64,000 nucleotides of DNA from Mesostigma viride (taxonomy: Eukaryota > Streptophyta > Mesostigmatophyceae > Mesostigmatales > Mesostigmataceae). The translations under genes were made by a program, and so were the position numbers. The stretch lies in the NCBI GenBank assembly GCA_009746045.1, contig RPFO01000085.1:620439-684438 (forward strand), in the 5' to 3' direction. Shown here piece by piece: positions 55,156 through 64,000 of this stretch. Each line of letters opens with the position of its first letter. The first letter of the stretch is position 1. The notes beneath the pieces are model-generated. The model saw only the letters and a list, made by a program, of their open reading frames with translations. It did no database searches and was not told the DNA's origin.

Positions 55156-55860
55156 ATGCCAAATTCTGAAGAATTCCGGATTCCCGGCGATGAGGAAATA
55201 GCCGCTCCGCCGGCTGGTCCTTTCAAGACCGGCTGCGCCGTCGTGGCAGCAATTGCTCGACGAAGTCACGATTCGCTCGACGAGCTTCATCGTCAGCAGC
55301 GCGCAGCTCACCATTGCTCGGGGATAACCCCGAGGACCCCGATTTGCCAGCACTGGTGCCGGCTATCGCGCACTGTTGGACCAGATTCGCAACATTTTAT
55401 CGACATTTACGGTCCAGGTGCGGGGAGGTTTGCGGTCGGTGACCGAAGTCACGACTGCCATTGAGGAGTTGGACAACGCCTCTCTTCACTCACCGGTTAC
55501 CAGAGAAACCTGCAAAACTGGGCATCGCTACGCACGGGGGGCGCGCCGGCGGTGTCGACAAATTTGTTTCAAGATCTCGCGTTGCTATCGCTGCTCACAC
55601 GCGGCGTACGCAGTCGCGAGCGCCAGGTTTTAATTAACCTGGTGGCATTTCTCGCATCTGTGCGAGAGTGGATTCCCGCGGGGTGGGAATTGTTGACGAT
55701 CTTTACACATCCTCTGCGCCTCGTCGCGCGTCGGCGCGTCGCAACTTACGCGGCGGGGAGCACACCGGTTTTAATACATACCGGTGCAGGTCCGGAGCTG
55801 GATATGGAGGATCGTGAGTTCGTATACACGTACTGCGACTTCAGGGGCCTTGACTACTAG
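55156..55860 (+). pseudogene. Frameshifted 5' ORF of the LTR element (possible Gag)
   Basis: ATG at 55,156, 22 nt after the LTR, opens MPNSEEFRIPGDEEIAAPPA. Protein-like sequence then moves through other frames: SVTEVTTAIEELDNASLHSP (about 55,440), then LLSLLTRGVRSRERQVLINL (about 55,580) to a stop at 55,860. It is helix-rich with no zinc knuckle. Position suggests Gag. Confidence 0.5.
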
Positions 55861-56516
55861 TCGGCCTAATTTTCTTTCAGTACTCGTCGACATTTTTTGT
55901 CGAATTTTCAGCGGCAATTCGCGGGGGCGGCAGCGACACCGGCGCAGGCGGCAGTGGCGACAATTTTGTACATATTTTCTGCTGCTTTGCTGAGGTGTTT
56001 TTGAATAGCTTGTAGTGCAGAATGGCAGAGGGCGCCGTAGCAAGGGTGCCCCAGCCAGTGGGAATAATGGTGGTGCTGGTAGTGGAACCGCTCACGTAGA
56101 TGACGTGGGGTTACCGGAGAGATTACCAACCTTCCTCACAATAATAATAATGCACAAGCTGTTCATGGTTTGATCTCACTACCCAGGGTTTTTTAATTGT
56201 CAATCAACTGCAACCTGTAACCTCAGACTCAAGCCTAAGCAGGCTGAAGAGTTTGTGGAGGGGCTAGAGGGTTTCCAGTTTGTACGGTGGTACAAACTAT
56301 TACCAATCTGGATAGGTAGCAGACTTTTGGCAAGTGTACTGATCAGATTAAGGACCTACCAGGGAGTGCAAGAAGGCCAACAAGGCCTGGGCACTACGTG
56401 GCTGAGCTGAAGGAGCTGCTGGAGGATCAGAGGAAGAAAGTGGGGATCCATTGGCAGGATAAATACCAGGGTGGGAGGTCAAGGGGGACCTGATCCAGAA
56501 CTTCCAACTATTGTAA

Positions 56517-57122
56517 ATGGTTGAGGAGGGCAGGGCTCACGGCTTTAATGTCGCTGATAACATAGCCCTAACCAACTGGCTCAAGGTTTCTGGGCTGGAT
56601 AAGGCGACACGTGGCTCCTTAAAGGTCATGTGTGCCCCACACTCAACCCTCAAGGCCTACAAGGTCATAATCAAACAAGCACTCGAGGCAGAGGAGCTGT
56701 TTGAGGGTGGAGTGCCAGCAGTGAAGGCTACCCAGGCAGGTGGGCGTACCCAGGGTGGCTCCAAGACGTCTGAGGCTGACCGAAGCCAAGGAGGGCGTAG
56801 GGGCAACCATAACAAGCGCAAGGGAGATCATTCACCTGATTCTGACAGGAGGTCACACTCCAAGTCGGTGTTCAGGCGGGTGGGTGGTCAGCCCAAGCAG
56901 GGCAACGCGTCTGACAACGGGGGCAGTGGCCAGGGCAAGTCCAAGATACAATGCTACCTGTGCAAGGGGTGGGGGCACATCAAGAAGGAGTGTCCCAGCT
57001 TCAAGAAGTCCCAGGGCCAGGGCAGCAACAAGAATAACAACAACAACAAGAAGAACAACAACAAGTCCCAGGCAGGCCAGCCTTCAAAGGGCAGTCAGCA
57101 AGAAGACAACAAGGAGCAGTGA
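56517..57122 (+). CDS. Gag C-terminal part with CCHC zinc knuckle
   Basis: This 201-codon ORF contains CYLCKGWGHIKKEC (56,952-56,993), a C-x2-C-x4-H-x4-C knuckle used by nucleocapsid domains to bind RNA. A basic region precedes it and an Asn/Lys/Gln-rich tail follows. Upstream Gag sequence (about 56,230-56,510) is present but shifted in frame. Confidence 0.82.
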   Translation: MVEEGRAHGFNVADNIALTNWLKVSGLDKATRGSLKVMCAPHSTLKAYKVIIKQALEAEELFEGGVPAVKATQAGGRTQGGSKTSEADRSQGGRRGNHNKRKGDHSPDSDRRSHSKSVFRRVGGQPKQGNASDNGGSGQGKSKIQCYLCKGWGHIKKECPSFKKSQGQGSNKNNNNNKKNNNKSQAGQPSKGSQQEDNKEQ

Positions 57123-57262
57123 CTGTCTGAGGCAACCCCTACACACCTTAATTCACCCAAGGGGGAGGCCAGGTGCTCCAATGCAGATTTTATATCTGGG
57201 CAACAAGAGGGTGATCTCCAGGTTCAGGTGGCCCCAGGTCACCTGGAGAGGTACAGGTTCCT

Positions 57263-57838
57263 ATGAAGACGTCCTTGACAGCTGATGCAGCTGTAAGAAT
57301 GTCTGACCCCATGCATCCTCGTGCTGGGCACGAGGGTGGACCTCTCATTTTGAGAGAAACCAATGTACAACCACAGAGGGGTGTGAAGGCCTCTGGTGGT
57401 ATGCATGTGGTCCCTGCTGGCGGTCCAGGTGTTGGGCATGAGCAGGGTGACTCAGGCTCTGAGTCAGAACAGGATGGAAGTCAGCATGGTGATGCTGGAC
57501 AACCTGACAGCACAGTCCTGACTGTGCCAGGGACTGCTTCCTCTGTGTACCAGGAGTTGGGTGCCCGAATCCACAACATGTTTGGGCATGCCACTTCTCT
57601 GTCAAACAACTTTGCCTTCCGTATGGGCAGGGCACCCCTTCTTAAGGCGTGTCAGCAAGCTGCCTCACGGTGTAAGTGCCAGTTGTCCTCCAACAAGCCC
57701 AGGAAATCACATGCCAAAGCTCTACCTCAGAGCATTGGTGATCTGCAGTGTGATATCCAACACATCAGGGGCATGCAACTGTTGGTGTGCGTGGACAGGT
57801 ACACGAAATACAAGGTGCTGAGCATTTACCTTCTATGA
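57263..57838 (+). CDS. Integrase N-terminal part (zinc-binding region and first catalytic Asp)
   Basis: After a linker it has ELGARIHNMFGHATSL, a Cys-containing segment and DLQCDIQHIRGMQLLVCVDR, the strand with the first Asp of the D,D,E triad. The frame stops at 57,838, and homology continues in the overlapping frame from about 57,830. Confidence 0.72.
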   Translation: MKTSLTADAAVRMSDPMHPRAGHEGGPLILRETNVQPQRGVKASGGMHVVPAGGPGVGHEQGDSGSESEQDGSQHGDAGQPDSTVLTVPGTASSVYQELGARIHNMFGHATSLSNNFAFRMGRAPLLKACQQAASRCKCQLSSNKPRKSHAKALPQSIGDLQCDIQHIRGMQLLVCVDRYTKYKVLSIYLL

Positions 57839-59511
57839 AGAACAGGTACTTGCTGGCTGCCCTGCAGAATGTAAGAGCCAAGTTTCCTACCACAAGGATC
57901 CAGGTGGACATGCAGTTTCAGCATCTCAAGGGTGATCCTACCCTTCCTGAGTTGCTGGTTACACCTAGGGAGGCTCATGGGCAGCAGGGTGCTATCGAGA
58001 GGGCAATCCAGGAGGTCAAGAAATTGATCATCTCTGAAGACTGGGTACCCTTGTCTGCACCTGCACTTGTCAGGAGTGCATGGCTGAGGAACGTGGAGCA
58101 GCAGCTGAACAGCAGGGTTAACTTCTACTATGATGGAGTTGCTGTCAGCCCAATGGGTCTATATCATGGCCTGTGCCCACCACATGTGCTGGAGGGCTGG
58201 AAACATGCTGCACATGTCACCTTTGCCAAGCTGAGGGAGAAGGACCGGGGTTGGAAGATGCTGGAGCCACAAGTGGGTCAGAAGGTCCTAGCTTGGAAGG
58301 AACCTAGCCTTTATGGCAAACGTGGTAGCTGGAGTCCTGGGGTGGTTACCCAGGTTGATGAAGCTAGCCACGCATGCTTGGTCAGCATGGAGGACGAACC
58401 AAAGCATGTGCACCGGCTGAGTTGGTCATATGTCAAGCCTAACCTGATGAATGAGGGCAGTCAGGCACAAGGCTCACAGGATCTGCAGGATTTTCAGGTC
58501 CCAGGTGACATCACTGACGCAACGACCACATCTGTTGCAGGGGAATCTGTCAGCCCTGGCCAGGTTGCAGAGGTACTTGTTGAACAGGCTGCAAGGTCAA
58601 CAGCTGGGGAGTCAACTGTCAAGCCCAAGGCACTAACCAAGCCCAGGGGGACAAGTTTGGCTGGATTGATTGGGGCTCTACAAAGGGCCAAGAAGCAGCC
58701 CAAGGTAGCCAAGCTCAGGTGGCATGGCAATCTGGGGCTGGACACTGCCTTAGAGGTAGACACTAATTCTCAGGTTTCCATCATTGGGACCAGGGCTGCA
58801 GCAGGGTACAGCATGTCTGAACCCAGCTATCAGTTTGTGTCTGACTTCAGTGGCGGGGTACACGTGAAGGTACTGGGTGAGGTATTCATTCCTATCCTTG
58901 GACAGGACACTGCTTTTTGTGTCTTGGAGGGCTATCAAGGACCTGCTCTTCTGGGGCAGAATTTCCTATGCCAGGATGGGGTAGTGATCACGTCCTCTCT
59001 CCTGACTAAGGAAGGGGCTGGTCAGGTCCCACTGATTAATTTCAGGACCACTCACCTATCACGTGCAGTAACCAGGTCGGTTAAGCGTGTGCAAGTGTGC
59101 CAGGGGCAGGAGCCCTTGGTTGATGACCTCATACTGCCAGCTGCTAGTCATCCAAGCAGTTTGGGCATTGGTCCTCACTCACTTGCTGGACACAGCCCTA
59201 TCAACTACCAAGGCCTGGTGAAGCTCATGTCCTCTCCCATTATGTGTCCCCAGGTCACACTGGGTCTGATTAAATCTGGGGAGGACTGGATCTCCAAGAA
59301 ATGCGTGGAACCTGTCAATGACCTGCCTCCTGCACGACGTCTACTCAAGCTCAAGTTTGTCATCAAGATGAAGGAGGTGGACGGGGTCAAGGTACCACAT
59401 GTCAGGCCAGTGCTGAATGAGTTCAAGGGTACTGGTGAGTGCACTGCTGAGGAGTTGTATACCCCTGGCATGTGCATGATACTTGGAGGCTGCTGCTGTG
59501 TGTATTTCTAG
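57787..59511 (+). CDS. Polyprotein: integrase C-terminal half, retropepsin-like domain, RT N-terminus
   Basis: From about 57,835 it has IQVDMQF (second catalytic Asp) and HGQQGAIERAIQEVKKLI (catalytic Glu), then VGQKVLAWKEPSLYGKRGSW (integrase C-terminal domain). Next are EVDTNSQVSIIG (58,756-58,791) and YQGPALLGQNFLCQDGVVI, the two retropepsin signatures, but with DTNS for D[ST]G[AS]. It ends with the RT entry segment HVRPVLNEFKGTGECTAEEL. The order integrase-protease-RT is not the textbook Copia order. The first 15 codons are a shadow of the previous frame. Confidence 0.75.
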   Translation: MRGQVHEIQGAEHLPSMKNRYLLAALQNVRAKFPTTRIQVDMQFQHLKGDPTLPELLVTPREAHGQQGAIERAIQEVKKLIISEDWVPLSAPALVRSAWLRNVEQQLNSRVNFYYDGVAVSPMGLYHGLCPPHVLEGWKHAAHVTFAKLREKDRGWKMLEPQVGQKVLAWKEPSLYGKRGSWSPGVVTQVDEASHACLVSMEDEPKHVHRLSWSYVKPNLMNEGSQAQGSQDLQDFQVPGDITDATTTSVAGESVSPGQVAEVLVEQAARSTAGESTVKPKALTKPRGTSLAGLIGALQRAKKQPKVAKLRWHGNLGLDTALEVDTNSQVSIIGTRAAAGYSMSEPSYQFVSDFSGGVHVKVLGEVFIPILGQDTAFCVLEGYQGPALLGQNFLCQDGVVITSSLLTKEGAGQVPLINFRTTHLSRAVTRSVKRVQVCQGQEPLVDDLILPAASHPSSLGIGPHSLAGHSPINYQGLVKLMSSPIMCPQVTLGLIKSGEDWISKKCVEPVNDLPPARRLLKLKFVIKMKEVDGVKVPHVRPVLNEFKGTGECTAEELYTPGMCMILGGCCCVYF

Positions 59512-60088
59512 GCCTTCTCAACAAGGGCTTGGACTATGGCTCAGTGGTGGTAGACTTCAAGAGGGCATTTCTGGAGGGGATGCAGATGTGGCACAGGAAA
59601 AGTGGGAGGGCAAGACGCCTTTCTATGTTAGGGTGCCTGCTGTATGGAAAAGGGACATCCACACGGAGTTCCTTAAAATCCTCAAGGGCCTGGAGGGCCT
59701 GAGGTCAAGTCCAATAATCTGGAGGGAGACTCTCAACCGTTTCCTGAAGGAGCATTGCAACTTGAAGGTCTCTCCTGTAGACCCCTGTCTGTTTCTGGGG
59801 CAATGGGAAGGCCTGCCAGTGTATGCTTCGCTGCACGGGGATGACCTACATCTGATAGCTCCCACGTCGTGGCTTAAGGAGCTGATCTCCATCATTAAGT
59901 CCAAGTTTCCTCTGGGTAGGGAGCAATGGCAGGTGGAGAATGAGCCTCTGCTGTTTGTGGGCATGGAGGCCACACTGGTGAAGAAGGGGGGGAGTGGCGT
60001 ATGCTGCTGGTGGGGGGCAATGATTATCAAGAGACCCTCATTAGCAAGCTTCCTCCAACCATCACACAGGCACTGTGTCCCATGGTGA
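59483..60088 (+). pseudogene. Reverse transcriptase middle part
   Basis: Motif A (VVVDFKRAFLEG) lies near 59,545 in another frame. This frame then gives TEFLKILKGLEGLRSSPIIW and LPVYASLHGDDLHLIAPTSW, where HGDD (59,834-59,845) stands at the catalytic YVDD position. Frameshifts near 59,500, 59,580 and 60,000 break the RT. Confidence 0.75.
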
Positions 60089-60744
60089 GGGGCATGGTTG
60101 CTTGGGTGGCAGGCATTTCCAGGCCAGACCTTATGGTCATAGCCAGGTTGCCTGATGACATGCTGGTGGAGCTAGGGTCTGCCAAGGTGGCTGATCAGGT
60201 CAGGGCTTCATCTGGCATTCTGTTGTCTGCAGTGGATTTATCACAACCCATTTGCATGGAGCTGTATGTGGATAGCTCAATGGACAGCAGGCAGGTCTCC
60301 AAGGTCAGGGGCAGGGCTGCAGGGCTCTTTGTGCTCAGACAGGAAGGCCTGGGGAGTTTGGTGAGCTGGTTTAGTCGCCTGCACAAACGGGTGGCTGTCA
60401 GCAGTGATGTGGCAGAATGCAGGGCTATTTGTGAAGGCATTCACACAAGCCTTTATCTGAAGGAGTTGCTTCATCAGATGACTTCTAACACTCCTTGGCC
60501 ACTTCAGGTTACCACTCTTCTAAAAACAGACTCCATGGGGATGGTGCAGTTTGTGCACAGGCAGATGGCCAGAAGTAGGGACTTGGATTATCTCCTTCTT
60601 AAGGAGTTGTCCTCCTTGGCCAATATTGAGCATATCCCTGGGGTTGACAATCCTGCTGATGCTTTGACCAAGCTAGTGCAGAAGGCAGCAGTGCAATACA
60701 AGGTTCTTCAGTCTCTGATGGACCCATCTCAGCAAGCTGTCTAA
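60001..60744 (+). CDS. RT C-terminus and RNase H of the LTR element
   Basis: This 247-codon ORF carries the RT tail (VRGMVAWVAGISRPDLMVIA) and RNase H with CMELYVDSSMDSRQ, AVSSDVAECRAICEGI, LLKTDSMGMVQF and DNPADALTK, the typical Copia RNase H series. The stop is TAA at 60,742-60,744. Confidence 0.82.
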   Translation: MLLVGGNDYQETLISKLPPTITQALCPMVRGMVAWVAGISRPDLMVIARLPDDMLVELGSAKVADQVRASSGILLSAVDLSQPICMELYVDSSMDSRQVSKVRGRAAGLFVLRQEGLGSLVSWFSRLHKRVAVSSDVAECRAICEGIHTSLYLKELLHQMTSNTPWPLQVTTLLKTDSMGMVQFVHRQMARSRDLDYLLLKELSSLANIEHIPGVDNPADALTKLVQKAAVQYKVLQSLMDPSQQAV

Positions 60745-63022
60745 GCTGGTGCATGGTTATAGGGCATTGGAGAGCAGATTGTGTGGTAGTGTCAGCATTG
60801 TGACTGGCATAATACCTGTATTTTAGTCTGTACTAAGGCTCATGGACCATGGTACACTCACTCTGATTTTAATCAGGATACAGCCAGGTTTTGGCTGGGG
60901 TTCATGCTGTTGACTACACAAGGTTGACAGGTCCATTACAGACCATGTATTCTATTTTAAAAGAAATGTATATTTGTACATACTTCTCACAATGGTCTGG
61001 GAACCTTTATTCTGGGGTTTATAGGGCGGGGTTCGATTCCCTGGTATTATGTTTCTACAAGCTGGCCTGTTCAGGTGTTTGCCTGTTCAGACTTCCCTAG
61101 TTCCCCAGGGCAGGATTTAATTGTTGCCTATGTGTTTCATTTTGTCATTTGTTTGCTGTGGCAGTTTACCATCTGGCAAGTAGACGGGCGCCGTAAGACG
61201 GGCGCCAATAGACCCCTGTTGAGAGAATGACAGGCAAACTATTGTAATACGCCTTACTTTGTCAAGTGGTATTTTAATTGTCATGGATTTATTGTACTTA
61301 TATTGAATATGTACTGGGTTTTATGGGATTAGTATCTGGGATTAATGTAACTCACCGCCAGAAGGTCATTGTACTGGAGGCTCTACCGAGGTGATGGGAT
61401 TAATTCCTGGAGAAGACCTCATAGAATTAACCTGTATGTATTTAATTTTGTGTGCTTCTAATATCTGGTGGTACTCTGTAATGCCACTTCCATAGGTTTT
61501 TATCCATTTCTCATGGAATGGTTTTCCCTGTGGCAGATCTGTTTCTTTTCCAGTTCCTTAAAAGAAAGGGCTGGGGGAATGGCAATGGCCATTAACCCAT
61601 AGTCCGGGAATGGGTTTTTGGCATTTTTAGACCCCTGAAAATGGAAAAAATCATAACTCATAGGCCACAACTCCAAATACCCCCAACCAAGGTGCCAGGA
61701 GTATCTACACTTCAAGGGCTTTCAGAAAATGCAATAATATCCCGAGTCCATTCAGTGCTTTGCAAGATATTTACTGCCAAAGTTGGACAAAAGACGATCA
61801 TTTTCAGGCAAGGGAAATCCCCTTAGTAGTTTACCCCTGCAGGGAGGGTTCTAAAAAATTATTCTGGGGTTGGACAATGTCAATAGATAGTGCCACCATG
61901 CTTTCCTTGGGTCAGACCGCACGGATAGCCCATCTGACCTATATAATGCGCTCACTTACGTGTGTGGGTTACGCGCGCGTAAGCAGCCATCCATGAAATG
62001 CCACACACTTATGCATTGTATACAGCCACATAGGACTGTAAAAAGTGCTGGGAAACAAAGAAGTGCTAAACCAGCACTAACGGAATGGCATCCTCCAAAG
62101 AAACACCACAAACTGAGCAGATTTGGGGCTAATAGCACTCATACAGCAGGCATGGAAACCTGCTGCAAGAGGCACTGATACACTCGTGTAAAATGGATGT
62201 ATAAACGACAGATTCCCGTGCAAACGACATGCAAACACGTTGCCGTACCTGGCTTGATCACGACCTTTCCGGGTTCTGCTGGCCGGGACCCTCATATCTC
62301 ACACTGGCTAATGCTTTCCAGGCATAGGCCGCCATAGCCGCATAATGCATGCATCCGACATGATTACCAGGTTGATGTTCTGTGCAAAGATGACCTATAA
62401 ACGCATCCGAATTCACAGGGACGCTGCTGCGGATGTCCCGTACCAAACCTGGGTGCTCGGGCTGGCGCAGACTGCCGGGCCATAAGAAGAAAATCGAAAT
62501 ATGGCATGCCATTACTCATCTGGTACTGACGACCAAGAAAGCAGTAATGTCCTACCTGTATTTTACCAATGCTATACATCTGGCCACCCCTGACCTACGA
62601 AAATCACGCATCATCATTCTGAGCAACATTCTGAACCATTACAAGCCGCGAGACGCAAAATTTCCTTGATAACGGCACGCTAGCAGCCATATCTCGTTAC
62701 GCGCGCGCGCGAGTGAAAATTTCCCGCCAAAGTCACGTGATACTGTCTCAATACACGTTGTATTTACCAGGCTATGGCGAATATTACCCCCAAACCTATG
62801 CATCACCTTCGTCCTTAAGTGTTCCCAGACCCACCGGACCACTGACATCCGTCACAGGTGGCGCGGCGCTCCCGGAATTGAGCGCCGCGCCACCGGGGGT
62901 CAAACAGGGCGATATATCGCCCTGTTTCCGGACTATGGGTTAAAGACATCTGTTCAAGCTTCAAGCTGGAGTGAAGGACTTTCAAGCTACTTCAAGGGTC
63001 CCTGGCAGGGGATGTGATCCCT
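60745..63022 (+). other. Long non-coding 3' internal region of the LTR element
   Basis: No supported ORF occurs in 2.3 kb. Near its end lie two hairpins: a 15-bp inverted repeat (62,857-62,871 with 62,880-62,894) and a 26-bp perfect palindrome (62,902-62,927). Confidence 0.6.
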
Positions 63023-63041
63023 AAAGAAAAGAAGGGATTGG
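63023..63041 (+). promoter_or_regulatory. Polypurine tract
   Basis: aaagaaaagaagggattgg lies immediately upstream of the 3' LTR, the expected plus-strand primer position. Confidence 0.75.
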
Positions 63042-63662
63042 AGTTAACGTAAAGGATTTACGTTAGATGGATAGAGATTGTTACGCTCTTTCCAGCGGCA
63101 CCTTGAATGCCTCATTTGGTTAAGGAACGTAAAAGTTATGACGTTTCCTAGGCTGTGCCGACAGTACCCGGCGCGCCACTGTGGGCGCGCCGTACGGACA
63201 CAGGATGTACAAGTGTCACTTTGATAGTCCGCAGGACGTTGACAGGACTTGTACAGGACTTGATGGTCAATTGATAGGTAGGCGTGCTGTAGCGCGCCAG
63301 GACCTATGAGACAATTGATGCTGAGTAGTGTACGGATAGGTCCACAGGACTAGCCGTATGGACAATTGATAGATCTCCGCGCCAAAGGCATGCCAGAGCT
63401 CTGTGTAATCAATTGATTGACAGTTCAGCTGTGACAGTGCAGCTGAATACTTGGACGCGTCCCTAACAACCTATATGTGTGACTTGGTCGCACCGGGACG
63501 CTAGTTCTTGCGTGCACGTTCTCTTGGCACTGCGACCCTGTCGTCTGTGCTGCGTGCAGTCTTGGAAGTGACGTGACTTACGTCTGTGTTTCCTTGTTAT
63601 TAATAAAGGCAACTTCCTGCAAGAACCATGGCGGAATTCGTGGCATTCACTCTCATACAACT
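63042..63662 (+). repeat. 3' LTR
   Basis: It matches 54,519-55,134 end to end, with a few substitutions and small insertions (for example an extra cgcc after gtgggcgcg). Confidence 0.92.
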
Positions 63663-63667
63663 GGATA

Positions 63668-63826
63668 TATGCCTGCATGCAATCCATCTGGTGTAATGAC
63701 CACCCCTTGTGGGGGTTTCATGAGTGGCCTCCTATTGAGGACTTGGCACAACCTGGCCGTGGACCACAGTGCTCTGTCTGCATATGACCCACTGTCAGTG
63801 CAGCAAATTACCGTCTTCCTTGGCTT
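63668..63826 (-). pseudogene. Upstream integrase part of the interrupted minus-strand element
   Basis: On the minus strand it reads LCQVLNRRPLMKPPQGVVIT, then PDGLHAGIY, continuing across the target-site duplication into the sequence left of 54,514. This is the RVE/C-terminal linker region of an integrase. Confidence 0.55.

Positions 63827-64000
<174 letters not shown>

Larger units (their letters stand above)
54519..63662 (+). mobile_element. 9.1-kb LTR retrotransposon with AGTT...AACT ends and GGATA target duplication
   Basis: LTRs of 616 and 621 bp are near-identical. GGATA precedes the 5' LTR (54,514-54,518) and follows the 3' LTR (63,663-63,667). A purine tract (63,023-63,041) abuts the 3' LTR. 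Pol is Copia-related: CCHC Gag, integrase, retropepsin-like, RT (HGDD), RNase H. Multiple frameshifts make this copy non-autonomous. It interrupts the integrase of the minus-strand relative. Whether the 55.16-55.86 kb ORF remnants belong to the same Gag or to a nested element is unresolved. Confidence 0.88.

Overview
This window is eukaryotic nuclear DNA. Two protein-coding genes can be reconstructed exon by exon. Both have GC-rich exons, GT-AG introns and fully consistent splice phases. Their homologues look plant or green-algal: a PP2C phosphatase, and a plant-type RsmE rRNA methyltransferase with a possible transit peptide. Together with very repeat-rich introns this suggests a green (prasinophyte-like) alga, but the species cannot be fixed from the sequence.

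Region 1 to about 19.2 kb (minus strand): one PP2C-family Ser/Thr phosphatase gene. Fourteen exons were found between 19,166 and the stop codon at 1,054 (571 codons recovered). The first exon was not found. The introns hold tandem arrays, including a 6.9-kb array of a 36-bp unit (5,873-12,817), a 45-bp array, a 29-bp array, a 12-bp array and a C/A-rich array. The very long ORFs over these arrays are artefacts of stop-free repeat units.

Region about 22.45-42.77 kb (plus strand, divergent from the PP2C gene): an RsmE-type 16S rRNA m3U methyltransferase gene. Nine exons total exactly 999 bp (332 aa) spread over 20.3 kb. Its introns carry 18-bp, 26-bp, 53-bp and 89-bp arrays. The last intron (9.3 kb) has taken in a hAT-like non-autonomous element and a tyrosine-recombinase (DIRS/PAT/TOC-like) retrotransposon in antisense orientation.

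Region about 42.8-64 kb: mobile-element territory. It holds a foldback element with long inverted arms (another copy's end lies at base 1), unassigned degenerate coding sequence, a truncated Copia-type 5' end (LTR end, tRNA-iMet-type primer site, partial gag), a degenerate minus-strand Copia-related element, and a 9.1-kb plus-strand LTR element inserted into the integrase of that element. The younger insertion has LTRs beginning AGTT and ending AACT and a GGATA target duplication. The window ends in a (CAA)n microsatellite.

The most unusual theme is that tandem repeats in both host genes repeatedly begin at, or include, 5' splice sites. Exon ends with their donors are duplicated into the following intron at several independent exons, and one array amplifies a 3' splice-site pyrimidine tract.
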